Source: Pseudomonas gozinkensis
GTDB taxonomy: Bacteria > Pseudomonadota > Gammaproteobacteria > Pseudomonadales > Pseudomonadaceae
Direction: 5' to 3'
Assembly: GCF_014863585.1 (NCBI RefSeq)
Contig: NZ_CP062253.1
Location: 763,501-827,500, forward strand
Length of the DNA: 64,000 nt
Position numbers and translations under genes: made by a program. This document shows, piece by piece, positions 54,993 to 63,470 of this stretch (positions within the stretch are counted from its first letter, which is position 1; every line of letters starts with the position of its first letter). The notes beneath the pieces are model-generated. The model had not been told where the DNA came from, made no database searches, and saw only the letters and a list, made by a program, of their open reading frames with translations.

Positions 54993-55442
54993 ATGTGGAC
55001 TTCAACGCAGTATCGGCGGTTGGTGCGCGGCAGCGCCTGGTATGACTTGATCGTGACGGCGGCGTTTGTCACGCCGTGGAGTTTTGCCGCGTTGCATGGA
55101 GTTTTGACAGCGCTGAGCCAGGCGCTGGAACTGCCCGGTGAGCTGCCGGCGTTCGAACCTGTGCACATGCTGATGGCGAATCTGTTGGGTTCGGTGGTTT
55201 GTGTTTGGGCCGTGCTGCGGATTCGTGATCCGCAGCCGGTTTATGGGCGCTATGACGCAGTGGCGCGGTTTCTGTTCGCCGCGTGGCAGGCGTATGCCCT
55301 GGCCCACGGCGCCAGTTCGTTGCTGGTGGGTTTCCTGGTTTTCGAACTGGCGTGGGGCATTGCTCAGGTGTTGCCTGTCAGGTCCTCATCGCTGGCAAGT
55401 CGAATCGTCGCACCGCAGCTCCCACAGGGAGCTCGGGTGTAA
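54993..55442 (+). CDS. Small membrane protein under MerR control
   Basis: A 149-residue protein with four likely membrane segments ('YDLIVTAAFVTPWSFAALHG', 'MLMANLLGSVVCVWAVL', 'AVARFLFAAWQAYALAHG', 'LLVGFLVFELAWGIAQVL'). GGAGCAAGGA lies upstream of the ATG. No enzyme motif is seen. The last 20 residues or so, after 'VLPVRSSS', are encoded by a degenerate REP repeat, so the C-terminus looks like an add-on from a repeat insertion. Confidence 0.75.
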   Translation: MWTSTQYRRLVRGSAWYDLIVTAAFVTPWSFAALHGVLTALSQALELPGELPAFEPVHMLMANLLGSVVCVWAVLRIRDPQPVYGRYDAVARFLFAAWQAYALAHGASSLLVGFLVFELAWGIAQVLPVRSSSLASRIVAPQLPQGARV

Positions 55443-55467
55443 CTGAAGTCTATGTCACACCGCAAAA

Positions 55468-55500
55468 ACCTGTGGGAGCGGGCTTGCCCGCGATGGGGCC
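55468..55500 (+). repeat. REP unit before the permease gene end
   Basis: 'CCTGTGGGAGCGGGCTTGCC' followed by CGCGATGGGGCCAG is a single REP unit; a decayed partner (CGCTGGCAAG...CTCCCACAGGGA) lies at about 55389-55432 inside the preceding gene. Confidence 0.8.
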
Positions 55501-55515
55501 AGTGAAATCACTGCA

Positions 55516-56442
55516 CTAATGCCCGGCCTGCCAAGGTTGCCCCAGTGACACCGGCGCATACAACCGCGTACGCACCGCATCCCGCGACAACAACACCAGC
55601 ACCAGAATGGTCGCGACATACGGCAGCATCGCCAGCAGACTCGAAGGAATCGCCAGCCCCAACCCCTGCGCCACCAGGTGCAGGATGCTGGCGAGTCCGA
55701 ACAGATACGCGCCGAGCAACAACCGCCACACTCGCCAACTGGCGAACACCACCAGCGCCAGCGCGATCCAGCCACGCCCGGCGGTCATGTTCTCGGCCCA
55801 CATCGGCGTGTACGCCAGCGACAGATAAGCCCCGGCCAGTCCGGCCATCGCGCCGCCGAACAGCACCGCCAGTGTGCGCACGGTCAGCACCGGCAAGCCC
55901 ATGGCACTCGCCGCATCCGGGTTCTCACCGACCGCTTGAATGATCAGCCCGACACGGCTTTTCACGATCACCCACGCCACCAGCGCAAACAGCGCGAACG
56001 ACAGGTACACCAGCAGATCCTGAGCAAACAGCATGCGGCCGATCAGCGGGATTTCGCTCAGGTATGGAATCGCCAGCGGCTCGAATCCCGCCAGCGGTTT
56101 GCCAACCCACGCCGCGCCGACAAAGGTCGACAGGCCCACGCCAAAAATCGTCAGTGCCAGCCCGGTGGCCACCTGATTGGCGTTGAACACCAGCGCCACC
56201 AGGGCGAACAGCGACGACAACAGCATCCCGGCGAGCATCGCCAACACCACGCCCAACCACAGGTTGCCGCTGTTGAACGCGACGATGAAACCGATCACCG
56301 CGCCAAACAGCATCATCCCTTCCTGGCCAAGGTTGAGTACGCCGCTCTTCTCGCAGATCAGTTCACCCAACGCCACCAACAGCAGTGGCGTGCCGCAGCG
56401 CACCATGGCGTAGAAAATATTGCTCAGCAGATCGATATCCAT
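55516..56442 (-). CDS. ABC importer permease (BPD_transp_2), second subunit
   Basis: A 308-residue permease with about nine hydrophobic segments. 'PLLLVALGELICEKSGVLNLGQEGMMLFGAVIGFIVAF' is characteristic of the nucleoside-type permeases that pair with BMP binding proteins. Its ATG overlaps the stop of the first permease (TGATG). It would form the channel with the neighbouring permease. Confidence 0.9.
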   Translation of the reverse strand: MDIDLLSNIFYAMVRCGTPLLLVALGELICEKSGVLNLGQEGMMLFGAVIGFIVAFNSGNLWLGVVLAMLAGMLLSSLFALVALVFNANQVATGLALTIFGVGLSTFVGAAWVGKPLAGFEPLAIPYLSEIPLIGRMLFAQDLLVYLSFALFALVAWVIVKSRVGLIIQAVGENPDAASAMGLPVLTVRTLAVLFGGAMAGLAGAYLSLAYTPMWAENMTAGRGWIALALVVFASWRVWRLLLGAYLFGLASILHLVAQGLGLAIPSSLLAMLPYVATILVLVLLSRDAVRTRLYAPVSLGQPWQAGH

Positions 56443-57548
56443 CACAGCGCTCCGGCGGTTACGGCGGTGGTAGACGTGCGCCGCACCCAGCGCAGGTTCA
56501 GGCGTGGCCGATAGAGGATCAGCACGTCACAGGCGAGCAGGAAAAACAGCATCATTCCCTGGAACAACTGGGTGATCGCCTGCGGCAGATTCAGCGTCAT
56601 CTGCGCGCTCTCGCCACCGATGTACAGCAGCGCCATCAACAGGCTGGAAAACAGAATCCCGATGGGGTTGAGCCGCCCGAGAAACGCCACGGTGATCGCC
56701 GCATAGCCGTAACCCGGCGAGACTTGCGGCACCAGTTGGCCGATCGGCCCGGTGACTTCACAGACACCGGCAAGGCCCGCCAATCCGCCGCTGATCAGCA
56801 GGGCGAGCCAGATCAGACGTTTCTCGCGAAACCCGACAAATCCTGCCGCACGCTTGTCCAGCCCCAGCACCTTGATCTGGAAACCGACGAAGCTTTTCTG
56901 CAACAACACCCACACCGCGACCAGCGCGAGCAAGGCGAAATACACGCCGATATGTGCCCGACCATCCTCCATCAACAGCGGCAGGCGGCTGGCATCGCTG
57001 AACATCGCCGACTCGGGAAAGTTGAACCCGGCCGGATCTTTCAGCGGCCCGTGTACGCAGAACAGCAACAGGTTCAGCGCGATGTAATTGAGCATGATGC
57101 TGGTGAGGATTTCGTTGGCATTGAAGCGTGTGCGTAACCAGGCGGTGAGCCCGGCCCAAGCGGCGCCGGCGAGGGTGCCGGTGAGCAGGATCAGCACCAA
57201 CGCCCAGCGGCTTTGCATATCGATGATATTTACCGCCAGCGCACTGCCGGCCAATGCACCGAGCAGCAACTGGCCTTCGGCGCCGATGTTCCAGATCCGC
57301 GCCTGATAAGCCACTGCGAGGCCCAACGCACACAACAGGATCGGCAGGGTTTTGACCAGCAGTTCGCAGATGCCGTACAGGTCGCTGACCGGGGCGATCA
57401 ACAACGTGTGCAAAGTCTTCAGCGGATCATGGCCAAGGGCGACGAACAGCAACGATCCACACACCAGCGTCAGCGCCGCCGCCAGCAGTGGCGAGCACCA
57501 CAGCATCAGGCGCGATTGCCGGCCACGGGGTTCGAGGGAAAGCAACAT
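56442..57548 (-). CDS. ABC importer permease (BPD_transp_2), first subunit
   Basis: A 368-residue partner permease with 'ICELLVKTLPILLCALGLAVAYQARIWNIGAEGQLLLGALAGS' and 'GYGYAAITVAFLGRLNPIGILFSSLLMALL', as in nucleoside-type ABC importers. It lies 12 bases after the ATPase gene and overlaps the second permease gene, so the three form one operon. Confidence 0.9.
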   Translation of the reverse strand: MLLSLEPRGRQSRLMLWCSPLLAAALTLVCGSLLFVALGHDPLKTLHTLLIAPVSDLYGICELLVKTLPILLCALGLAVAYQARIWNIGAEGQLLLGALAGSALAVNIIDMQSRWALVLILLTGTLAGAAWAGLTAWLRTRFNANEILTSIMLNYIALNLLLFCVHGPLKDPAGFNFPESAMFSDASRLPLLMEDGRAHIGVYFALLALVAVWVLLQKSFVGFQIKVLGLDKRAAGFVGFREKRLIWLALLISGGLAGLAGVCEVTGPIGQLVPQVSPGYGYAAITVAFLGRLNPIGILFSSLLMALLYIGGESAQMTLNLPQAITQLFQGMMLFFLLACDVLILYRPRLNLRWVRRTSTTAVTAGAL

Positions 57549-57560
57549 GGGAAAACTCCG

Positions 57561-59111
57561 TTAAACCGTGGCCGGTTGTGATTGAGGGGTGTCGAACTGG
57601 CCGGCCATCCAGCCGCCGACGTCGCTGAGGCGGGTTTGCGCCGTGTCCTGCAATGCCGACAGGCGCCCGCCGCACAGCGCGCCGAGGCGATCGCTGATCT
57701 GGAACAGTTCGTCGAGGTCTTCAGAGATCACCAGAATCGCCGCCCCGGCATCGCGCAGGGCAATCAGTGCCCGGTGGATGGTGGCCGCCGCGCCGACATC
57801 CACGCCCCAAGTCGGGTGCGCGGCGATCAGCAGTTTCGGTTGCTGGAGGATTTCCCGGCCGAGGATGAATTTCTGCAGGTTGCCGCCGGACAGGCTGCGG
57901 GCGGCGGTCTGGGTGTCCGGGGTTTTCACGCCGAAGCGCTGGATGATGGTTTGCGCGAGGGTTTCGACCTTGCTGCGCTCGATCAAGCCGTGACTGACCA
58001 GGCCTTGTTGAAAAGCGGTGAGCAGGGCGTTGTCCGCCAGGCTCATATCCGGCACCGCGCCATGCCCGAGGCGTTCGGCGGGAACGAACGCCAGGCCGAG
58101 TTTGCGTCGCGCATCCGGGCGCTGATCGGCGACGCCGAGTTCGCGGAAGCGGATGGTTGCCGCTGATTCACGGGGCAACGTTTGTTCGCCGCTGAGCAAT
58201 GCCAGTAACTCGTCCTGTCCGTTGCCCGCCACGCCGGCGATGCCGACGATTTCACCGCTGCGCACCTGCAGGTCGATGTCACTCAGCGAGCAGCCGAACG
58301 GATCCGGGTTGTGCCAGTTCAATCCGCTGACCTGCAAGAATGCCGCGCCACCGGTGACCTTTGTAAAGTCGCCGATCAAAGTCGCGGCGTCGCCCACCAT
58401 CAATTGCGCCAGTTGCCGGTCGGTGCAGTCGGCGGGCACGCAATGCCCGGCCACCCGGCCGCCACGCAGAACCGTGGCGCTGTGGCACAAGGCGCGCACC
58501 TCGCCGAGTTTGTGGCTGATGAACAGAATGCTGCAGCCCTCGGCCGCGAGCCGGCGCAGGGTGATGAACAACTCGTCGGCTTCCTGCGGCGTGAGCACCG
58601 AAGTCGGTTCGTCGAGAATCAGCAGGCGGATGTCCTGCATCAGGCAACGAACGATCTCGACCCGTTGCCGCTCGCCGATCGACAGGCTGTGGACAAGTCG
58701 CTGGGGCTCCAGCGCCATGCCGTATCGGCGCGACACTTCACGGATTTTCGCCTCAAGCTGTTTGGGTGAACCGGCCGCTGGGCCCATCGCCAGCGCGATG
58801 TTCTGCGCCACGCTCAGGGTCTCGAACAACGAGAAATGCTGGAACACCATGCCGATGCCCAACTGCCGCGCCTGGGCCGGGTTGCGCATGATCATCGGTT
58901 GACCCTGCCACAGCATCTCGCCCGAATCGGCCTGGGTGACGCCGTAGATGATCTTCATCAAGGTGCTTTTGCCTGCACCGTTTTCACCGAGTAGCGCGTG
59001 GATTTCACCGGGGGCGATGCTCAGGTCGATGGCGTCATTGGCGAGGCAACCGGGATAACGTTTGCTGATATGGCGCAGTTGCAGGCGCGGCGTGGACGTT
59101 GGGTTTGGCAT
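57561..59111 (-). CDS. Double ATPase of a purine/nucleoside ABC importer
   Basis: A 516-residue protein with two ATP-binding domains. Domain 1 is intact: Walker A 'GENGAGKST' (42-50), signature 'LSIGERQRVEI', Walker B 'LLILDEPTSVLTP'. Domain 2 has degenerate sites, 'GVAGNGQDEL' for Walker A and 'LLIAAHPTWGVD' for Walker B, with the signature 'LSGGNLQKFIL'; this asymmetry is usual for RbsA/YufO-type importers. It powers uptake of purine nucleosides or bases delivered by a BMP protein, probably the one at 49697-50770. Confidence 0.9.
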   Translation of the reverse strand: MPNPTSTPRLQLRHISKRYPGCLANDAIDLSIAPGEIHALLGENGAGKSTLMKIIYGVTQADSGEMLWQGQPMIMRNPAQARQLGIGMVFQHFSLFETLSVAQNIALAMGPAAGSPKQLEAKIREVSRRYGMALEPQRLVHSLSIGERQRVEIVRCLMQDIRLLILDEPTSVLTPQEADELFITLRRLAAEGCSILFISHKLGEVRALCHSATVLRGGRVAGHCVPADCTDRQLAQLMVGDAATLIGDFTKVTGGAAFLQVSGLNWHNPDPFGCSLSDIDLQVRSGEIVGIAGVAGNGQDELLALLSGEQTLPRESAATIRFRELGVADQRPDARRKLGLAFVPAERLGHGAVPDMSLADNALLTAFQQGLVSHGLIERSKVETLAQTIIQRFGVKTPDTQTAARSLSGGNLQKFILGREILQQPKLLIAAHPTWGVDVGAAATIHRALIALRDAGAAILVISEDLDELFQISDRLGALCGGRLSALQDTAQTRLSDVGGWMAGQFDTPQSQPATV

Positions 59112-59140
59112 GACAGGCTCGGGTCGCTTGGAGTTGTGCC

Positions 59141-59149
59141 TGTGGATAA
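59141..59149 (-). promoter_or_regulatory. DnaA-box 9-mer 1
   Basis: TGTGGATAA, the reverse of the consensus TTATCCACA, with no mismatch. Confidence 0.6.
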
Positions 59150-59363
59150 AGCAATTTCCTGGCCATTGAGTCAGGAACGCAGGCAGCCTTTGTTTGCCAG
59201 CCTGTGGCGTAGAGCCTGTGAAATGAATTCGACGTCTTGCGCGGCACCACTTGAGGGCAAAGCCTTTGATCAGGCTCCAGTTTTGCTCGCGCCTGGCTGA
59301 TCAAAAAACGAGCAACCCCGCCGAAGCCATGCAGAACCTGCGACTGCGCCAGCCATGAACGGC

Positions 59364-59372
59364 TTATCCACA
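59364..59372 (+). promoter_or_regulatory. DnaA-box 9-mer 2
   Basis: TTATCCACA, exact consensus, 223 bases from box 1 and 202 from box 3. Confidence 0.6.
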
Positions 59373-59565
59373 GGTTGCTCCACAGTATTTGTGCGCAAGA
59401 CAGAATCCCGGGCATAAGTACTGCCGGGCTTTCTTCTAACAGCGATATACAACGCTAAGCGATTGTTTTTACGTGAAATTGTTCGTGGGGTCAGCGCATT
59501 GGACGAAAAGTGCACAAATCCCGCAAAGCCACGTGACAGAAGGGTTACAGCGTCCTGTGCTCAGG

Positions 59566-59574
59566 TTATCCACA
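59566..59574 (+). promoter_or_regulatory. DnaA-box 9-mer 3
   Basis: TTATCCACA, exact consensus, 75 bases before the end of the yigZ-like gene. Confidence 0.6.
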
Positions 59575-59648
59575 GCCGGGTGCACAGCGGATGTGGGCAA
59601 GTCTCGGGCATATGCAAACGGGTGCGTGCCCCAAAACATGGCGAGGGC

Positions 59649-60230
59649 TCAACGTTGCAGCAGGATTCGTCCGCGGCTCAGATCGGCAAGCTGATTCTGC
59701 AACAGCTCGATGTGCGCTTCGCCCACGGCCAGTTGCAACTCGACACCATTGGCGGTGAAGTTTTCCTCGACCATCAATCCGCCGAGATCCGCGACCCGCA
59801 GTTTCACCAGCGCCAGTTCACTGAAAGCGCAGGCACAACGCACGGGCACGCGACTGATCAATTCGATCTTCGGTGCTGCTTGCAGGCACTTGTTAGCGCC
59901 GCCGCCATAGGCCCGGGCCAGACCGCCGGTGCCCAGTTGAATGCCGCCGTACCAGCGGATCACCAGCACCGCGACCTGATCGCAGTCCTGCGCGTCGATG
60001 GCCGCGAGAATCGGCCGCCCGGCAGTGCCACCGGGTTCGCCGTCGTCGTTGCTGCGGTACTGGTCGCCGAGCTTCCACGCCCAGCAATTGTGCGAGGCGT
60101 TCAAGTCGCTGTGCTGCTCGATGAAGGCTTGCGCCTCGGCAGGGCTGCCGATCGGCGCGGCGAAGGTGATGAAACGGCTTTTGCGAATCTCTTCGCGGAA
60201 TTCGCAAAAGCCGCTGAGGGTGAATGACAT
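59649..60230 (-). CDS. YigZ/IMPACT family protein
   Basis: A 193-residue cytosolic protein with the UPF0029/IMPACT N-terminal domain: 'REEIRKSRFITFAAPIGSPAEAQAFIEQH', 'ASHNCWAWKLGDQYRSNDDGEPGGTAGRPI' and 'VLVIRWYGGIQLGTGGLARAYGG'. The C-terminal part is the DUF1949 ferredoxin-like domain. Homologues include E. coli YigZ and eukaryotic IMPACT, linked to translation control; the bacterial role is not settled. It starts eight bases after the TetR gene stop, so it is in an operon with it. Confidence 0.9.
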   Translation of the reverse strand: MSFTLSGFCEFREEIRKSRFITFAAPIGSPAEAQAFIEQHSDLNASHNCWAWKLGDQYRSNDDGEPGGTAGRPILAAIDAQDCDQVAVLVIRWYGGIQLGTGGLARAYGGGANKCLQAAPKIELISRVPVRCACAFSELALVKLRVADLGGLMVEENFTANGVELQLAVGEAHIELLQNQLADLSRGRILLQR

Positions 60231-60238
60231 AAAACGAC

Positions 60239-60889
60239 TTATATAGAAGAAGTGAGGCCGCAGCCTTTGAGGATGATGCGGATCAGATTGTTGCCGGCGT
60301 CTTCCATGTCCTGTTTGGTCAACTTGCTGCGACCGGTCACCCGACAGATCTGGGTGGCGAAGTCAGCGTAGTGCTGGGTGCTGCCCCACAACAGGAAGAT
60401 CAGGTGCACCGGGTCGACCGGGTCCATTTTGCCCGCGTCGATCCAGGCCTGGAACACCCCGGAGCGGCCCTGGAACCAGGCGCGGTAATCCTGGTTGAAA
60501 TATTCGGTCAGGCATTCGCCGCCGCTGATCACTTCCATCGCAAAGATCCGCGACGCTTGCGGCTGGCGACGGGAAAATTCCATTTTCGCGCGGATATAGC
60601 GGGTCAGCGCTTCGGCCGGATCGTCCTCGGCCGTCAGGGTGTTGAAGGTGCTGTCCCACAATTGAAGGATGTTGCTCAGCACCGCCACGTACAACCCGAG
60701 CTTGTTGGTGAAGTAGTAATGCAGGTTCGCCTTGGGCAACCCGGCCTTGGTGGCGATGGTGTTCATGCTCGTGCCTTTGTACCCGTGACGGGCGAACTCG
60801 TCTTCGGCGGCTTTGATGATGGTCTCTTCGTTCTTCTGACGAATGCGGCTGGCAGGTTTGCCGCCGTGAGCGGGGACTTCAAAGGTCAT
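60239..60889 (-). CDS. TetR-family regulator, RutR-like
   Basis: A 216-residue TetR protein starting MTFEVPAHGG. The HTH is 'IIKAAEDEFARHGYKGTSMNTIATKAGLPKANLHYYFTNKLGLY'. The ligand domain contains 'RRQPQASRIFAMEVISGGECLTEYF' and 'DPVDPVHLIFLLWGSTQHYADF', which match the RutR/YcdC C-terminal family. RutR senses uracil and controls pyrimidine breakdown, whose end product is beta-alanine, the substrate of the neighbouring bauA enzyme. Control of that pathway is a reasonable guess. Confidence 0.87.
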   Translation of the reverse strand: MTFEVPAHGGKPASRIRQKNEETIIKAAEDEFARHGYKGTSMNTIATKAGLPKANLHYYFTNKLGLYVAVLSNILQLWDSTFNTLTAEDDPAEALTRYIRAKMEFSRRQPQASRIFAMEVISGGECLTEYFNQDYRAWFQGRSGVFQAWIDAGKMDPVDPVHLIFLLWGSTQHYADFATQICRVTGRSKLTKQDMEDAGNNLIRIILKGCGLTSSI

Positions 60890-60984
60890 AGGCACTTCCG
60901 GGTTTGTCTGTGGGGTGCAACCAGTTGCGTTGATAGCGCAACCACCGTCGCGGGACAAGCCCCGGGCGAATAAAACCCCGGTCG

Positions 60985-61905
60985 TCAGCGGGTGGCGGCC
61001 AGGCTTTCGAGGAAACTTTCCAGCACCAGATGAGGGCGACGGCCCTTGCGGGTGACCGAGGCCAGGCTCAAATCATAGAAACGGGTGTTGGCCTTGAGCG
61101 CGCGCAAGCGACCTTGTTGAACCCAGAGACTGGCGTAGTGATCCGGCAGGTAGCCGATGTAGCGCCCGGTCAGAATCAGAAATGCCATGCCTTCACGGTC
61201 GGAAGCGCTGGCGGTGCAATTGAGCGCCTGATAGTGCGCCTGGATCTCCGCCGGCAGACGGAAGGTCGGGGCGATGGCGTCCTGACTGTTCAGGCGCTCG
61301 TCGTCCAGCTGTTTATCGTCGACGTAAAACAGCGGATGGCCGACCGCGCAGTAGAGAAGCGAACGTTCGCTGTACAGCGGCTGATACTCCAGTCCCGACA
61401 ACGCGCTGGCCTGCGGCACCACGCCGACATGCAGGCGGCCGTCGAGCACGCCTTGTTCGACTTCGTTGGGGGCGATCATGCGGATCTGGATCTGCACGTC
61501 CGGCCCGCGCTCCTTCAACTGCGCCAGTGCGTGGGTGATGCGCATGTGGGGCAGGGTGACGAGGTTGTCGGTCAGGCCGATGATCAGTTCGCCGCGCAAG
61601 TGCTGGTGCAGGCCGTTGACCTCGGTGCGGAAACTTTCCAGCGCACTCAATAGCTGCAACGCCGATTGATACACCTCGCGACCCTCTTCGGTCAGGGAGA
61701 AACCGGCACGCCCGCGTTGGCACAGGCGCAGGCCGAGGCGCTGCTCAAGATCGCTCATCTGCTGGCTGATTGCCGAGCGACCGATGCCGAGCACGGTTTC
61801 CGCCGCCGAGAAACCGCCGCACTCCACCACACTGCGAAAAATCCGCAGCAGGCGAATGTCAAAGTCACTGACCTGGGCCAGTGGATCGGGGCGGCGGCTG
61901 CTCAT
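60985..61905 (-). CDS. bauR: BauR, LysR-type activator of beta-alanine catabolism
   Basis: A 306-residue LTTR: N-terminal HTH ('FDIRLLRIFRSVVECGGFSAAETVLGIGRSAISQQMSDLEQRLG') and a substrate-binding domain ('QVDGRLHVGVVPQASAL'-like segment around residue 160). It is divergent from bauA with 139 bases between, and this order matches PA0133-PA0132 of P. aeruginosa. It would activate bauABCD in the presence of beta-alanine. A 7-5-7 palindrome in the gap is a good operator candidate. Confidence 0.85.
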   Translation of the reverse strand: MSSRRPDPLAQVSDFDIRLLRIFRSVVECGGFSAAETVLGIGRSAISQQMSDLEQRLGLRLCQRGRAGFSLTEEGREVYQSALQLLSALESFRTEVNGLHQHLRGELIIGLTDNLVTLPHMRITHALAQLKERGPDVQIQIRMIAPNEVEQGVLDGRLHVGVVPQASALSGLEYQPLYSERSLLYCAVGHPLFYVDDKQLDDERLNSQDAIAPTFRLPAEIQAHYQALNCTASASDREGMAFLILTGRYIGYLPDHYASLWVQQGRLRALKANTRFYDLSLASVTRKGRRPHLVLESFLESLAATR

Positions 61906-61931
61906 GCTGTTGTTCTCTTTGTTTAGCAGAG

Positions 61932-61950
61932 TTCTAACTGAAGGTTAGAA
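61932..61950. promoter_or_regulatory. Palindrome in the bauR-bauA gap
   Basis: TTCTAAC-TGAAG-GTTAGAA, a perfect 7-bp dyad starting 27 bases from the bauR start codon and including the T-N11-A spacing of LysR sites. It is the likely BauR operator, inferred from position and symmetry. Confidence 0.6.
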
Positions 61951-62044
61951 GAGTTGAATTTCACCGACTTTATCCGCGTGGCAATTTAGCTGCAACAACG
62001 CTTTCTATCTCTCTGAAGCTTATTGCCCTGCGAGGTTTTGCCCG

Positions 62045-63394
62045 ATGAACATGCCTGAAAACGCGTCGTCGCCACTGGCCAGCCAACTTAAGCTGGACGC
62101 GCACTGGATGCCGTACACCGCCAACCGCAACTTCCAGCGCGACCCGCGCCTGATCGTCGGCGCCGAAGGCAGCTGGCTGATCGACGACAAGGGCCGCAAG
62201 GTGTACGACTCGCTGTCCGGTCTGTGGACCTGCGGCGCCGGGCATACCCGCAAGGAAATCCAGGAAGCGGTGGCCAAGCAGTTGGGCACTCTCGATTACT
62301 CGCCGGGCTTCCAGTACGGCCACCCGCTGTCGTTCCAGCTGGCGGAGAAAATCACCGACCTGACACCGGGCAACCTGAATCACGTGTTCTTCACCGACTC
62401 GGGTTCCGAGTGTGCCGATACCGCGGTGAAAATGGTCCGCGCTTACTGGCGCCTGAAAGGCCAGTCGACCAAGACCAAAATGATCGGCCGCGCCCGTGGC
62501 TATCACGGTGTGAACATCGCCGGCACCAGCCTCGGCGGCGTCAACGGAAACCGCAAGCTGTTCGGGCAGGCGATGATGGATGTCGATCACCTGCCGCACA
62601 CTCTGCTGGCAAGCAATGCTTTCTCCCGTGGCATGCCGGAGCAGGGTGGTATTGCCCTGGCCGATGAACTGTTGAAGCTGATCGAACTGCACGATGCTTC
62701 GAACATTGCTGCGGTGTTCGTTGAGCCTATGGCCGGCTCCGCTGGCGTGCTGGTTCCGCCACAGGGTTACCTCAAGCGCCTGCGTGAAATCTGCGATCAA
62801 CACAACATCCTGCTGGTGTTCGACGAAGTGATCACTGGTTTCGGCCGGACCGGCACCATGTTCGGCGCCACCACCTTCGGCGTGACCCCGGACCTGATGT
62901 GCATCGCCAAGCAAGTCACCAACGGCGCGATCCCGATGGGCGCGGTGATTGCCAGCTCCGAGATCTACCAGACCTTCATGAACCAGCCGACCCCGGAATA
63001 CGCCGTGGAATTCCCGCACGGCTACACCTACTCGGCGCACCCGGTGGCTTGCGCCGCAGGTCTTGCGGCACTCGACCTGCTGCAAAAGGAAAACCTCGTG
63101 CAGAGCGTGGCCGAAGTCGCGCCGCATTTCGAAAATGCACTGCATGGTCTGAAAGGCGCGAAGAACGTCATCGACATTCGTAACTTCGGCCTGGCCGGTG
63201 CGATCCAGATCGCGGGCCGTGACGGCGACGCCATCGTGCGTCCGTTCGAAGCCGGCATGGCGTTGTGGAAAGCCGGGTTCTACGTGCGCTTCGGCGGCGA
63301 CACCCTGCAGTTCGGCCCAACTTTCAACAGCAAGCCGCAAGACCTCGATCGTCTGTTCGACGCGGTCGGCGAAGTGCTGAACAAGCTCGACTGA
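62045..63394 (+). CDS. bauA: Beta-alanine--pyruvate transaminase BauA
   Basis: A 449-residue class III omega-aminotransferase. The PLP lysine lies in 'LMCIAKQVTNGAIPMGAV', the Asp that contacts the PLP pyridine is in 'LLVFDEVITGFGRTGTMFG', and 'SECADTAVKMVRAYWR' and 'GRARGYHGVNIAGTSLGG' bind the cofactor phosphate. It moves the amino group of beta-alanine to pyruvate to give malonate semialdehyde and alanine. It also acts on other omega-amino acids and amines in related enzymes. The dehydrogenase for the product follows 77 bases downstream. Confidence 0.95.
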   Translation: MNMPENASSPLASQLKLDAHWMPYTANRNFQRDPRLIVGAEGSWLIDDKGRKVYDSLSGLWTCGAGHTRKEIQEAVAKQLGTLDYSPGFQYGHPLSFQLAEKITDLTPGNLNHVFFTDSGSECADTAVKMVRAYWRLKGQSTKTKMIGRARGYHGVNIAGTSLGGVNGNRKLFGQAMMDVDHLPHTLLASNAFSRGMPEQGGIALADELLKLIELHDASNIAAVFVEPMAGSAGVLVPPQGYLKRLREICDQHNILLVFDEVITGFGRTGTMFGATTFGVTPDLMCIAKQVTNGAIPMGAVIASSEIYQTFMNQPTPEYAVEFPHGYTYSAHPVACAAGLAALDLLQKENLVQSVAEVAPHFENALHGLKGAKNVIDIRNFGLAGAIQIAGRDGDAIVRPFEAGMALWKAGFYVRFGGDTLQFGPTFNSKPQDLDRLFDAVGEVLNKLD

Positions 63395-63470
63395 TTTTTC
63401 CTTCTATATATACCTACAAAAACGGGTACCCCATTGCGGGTGCCCGTGGACAAGAATTCAGGAGTTTTCG

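Larger units (their letters stand above)
59112..59648. other. 537-base noncoding region with three DnaA boxes
   Basis: This is the longest gap in the window. It should hold the promoter of the ATPase operon (minus), but no frame has a ribosome site. It contains three perfect DnaA-type 9-mers and an AT-richer centre (about 59430-59480). Part of the inverted pair TTTGATCAG / CTGATCAAA lies near 59260-59310. Confidence 0.65.

Noticed and set aside
59141..59574. Chromosomal replication origin
   Set aside because: Three DnaA boxes are present, but there is no dnaA, dnaN, gidA or rpmH neighbourhood and no obvious AT-rich repeat set.
59463..59694. Short open frames in the DnaA-box region
   Set aside because: None has a ribosome site or a recognisable domain, and they overlap one another in different frames.
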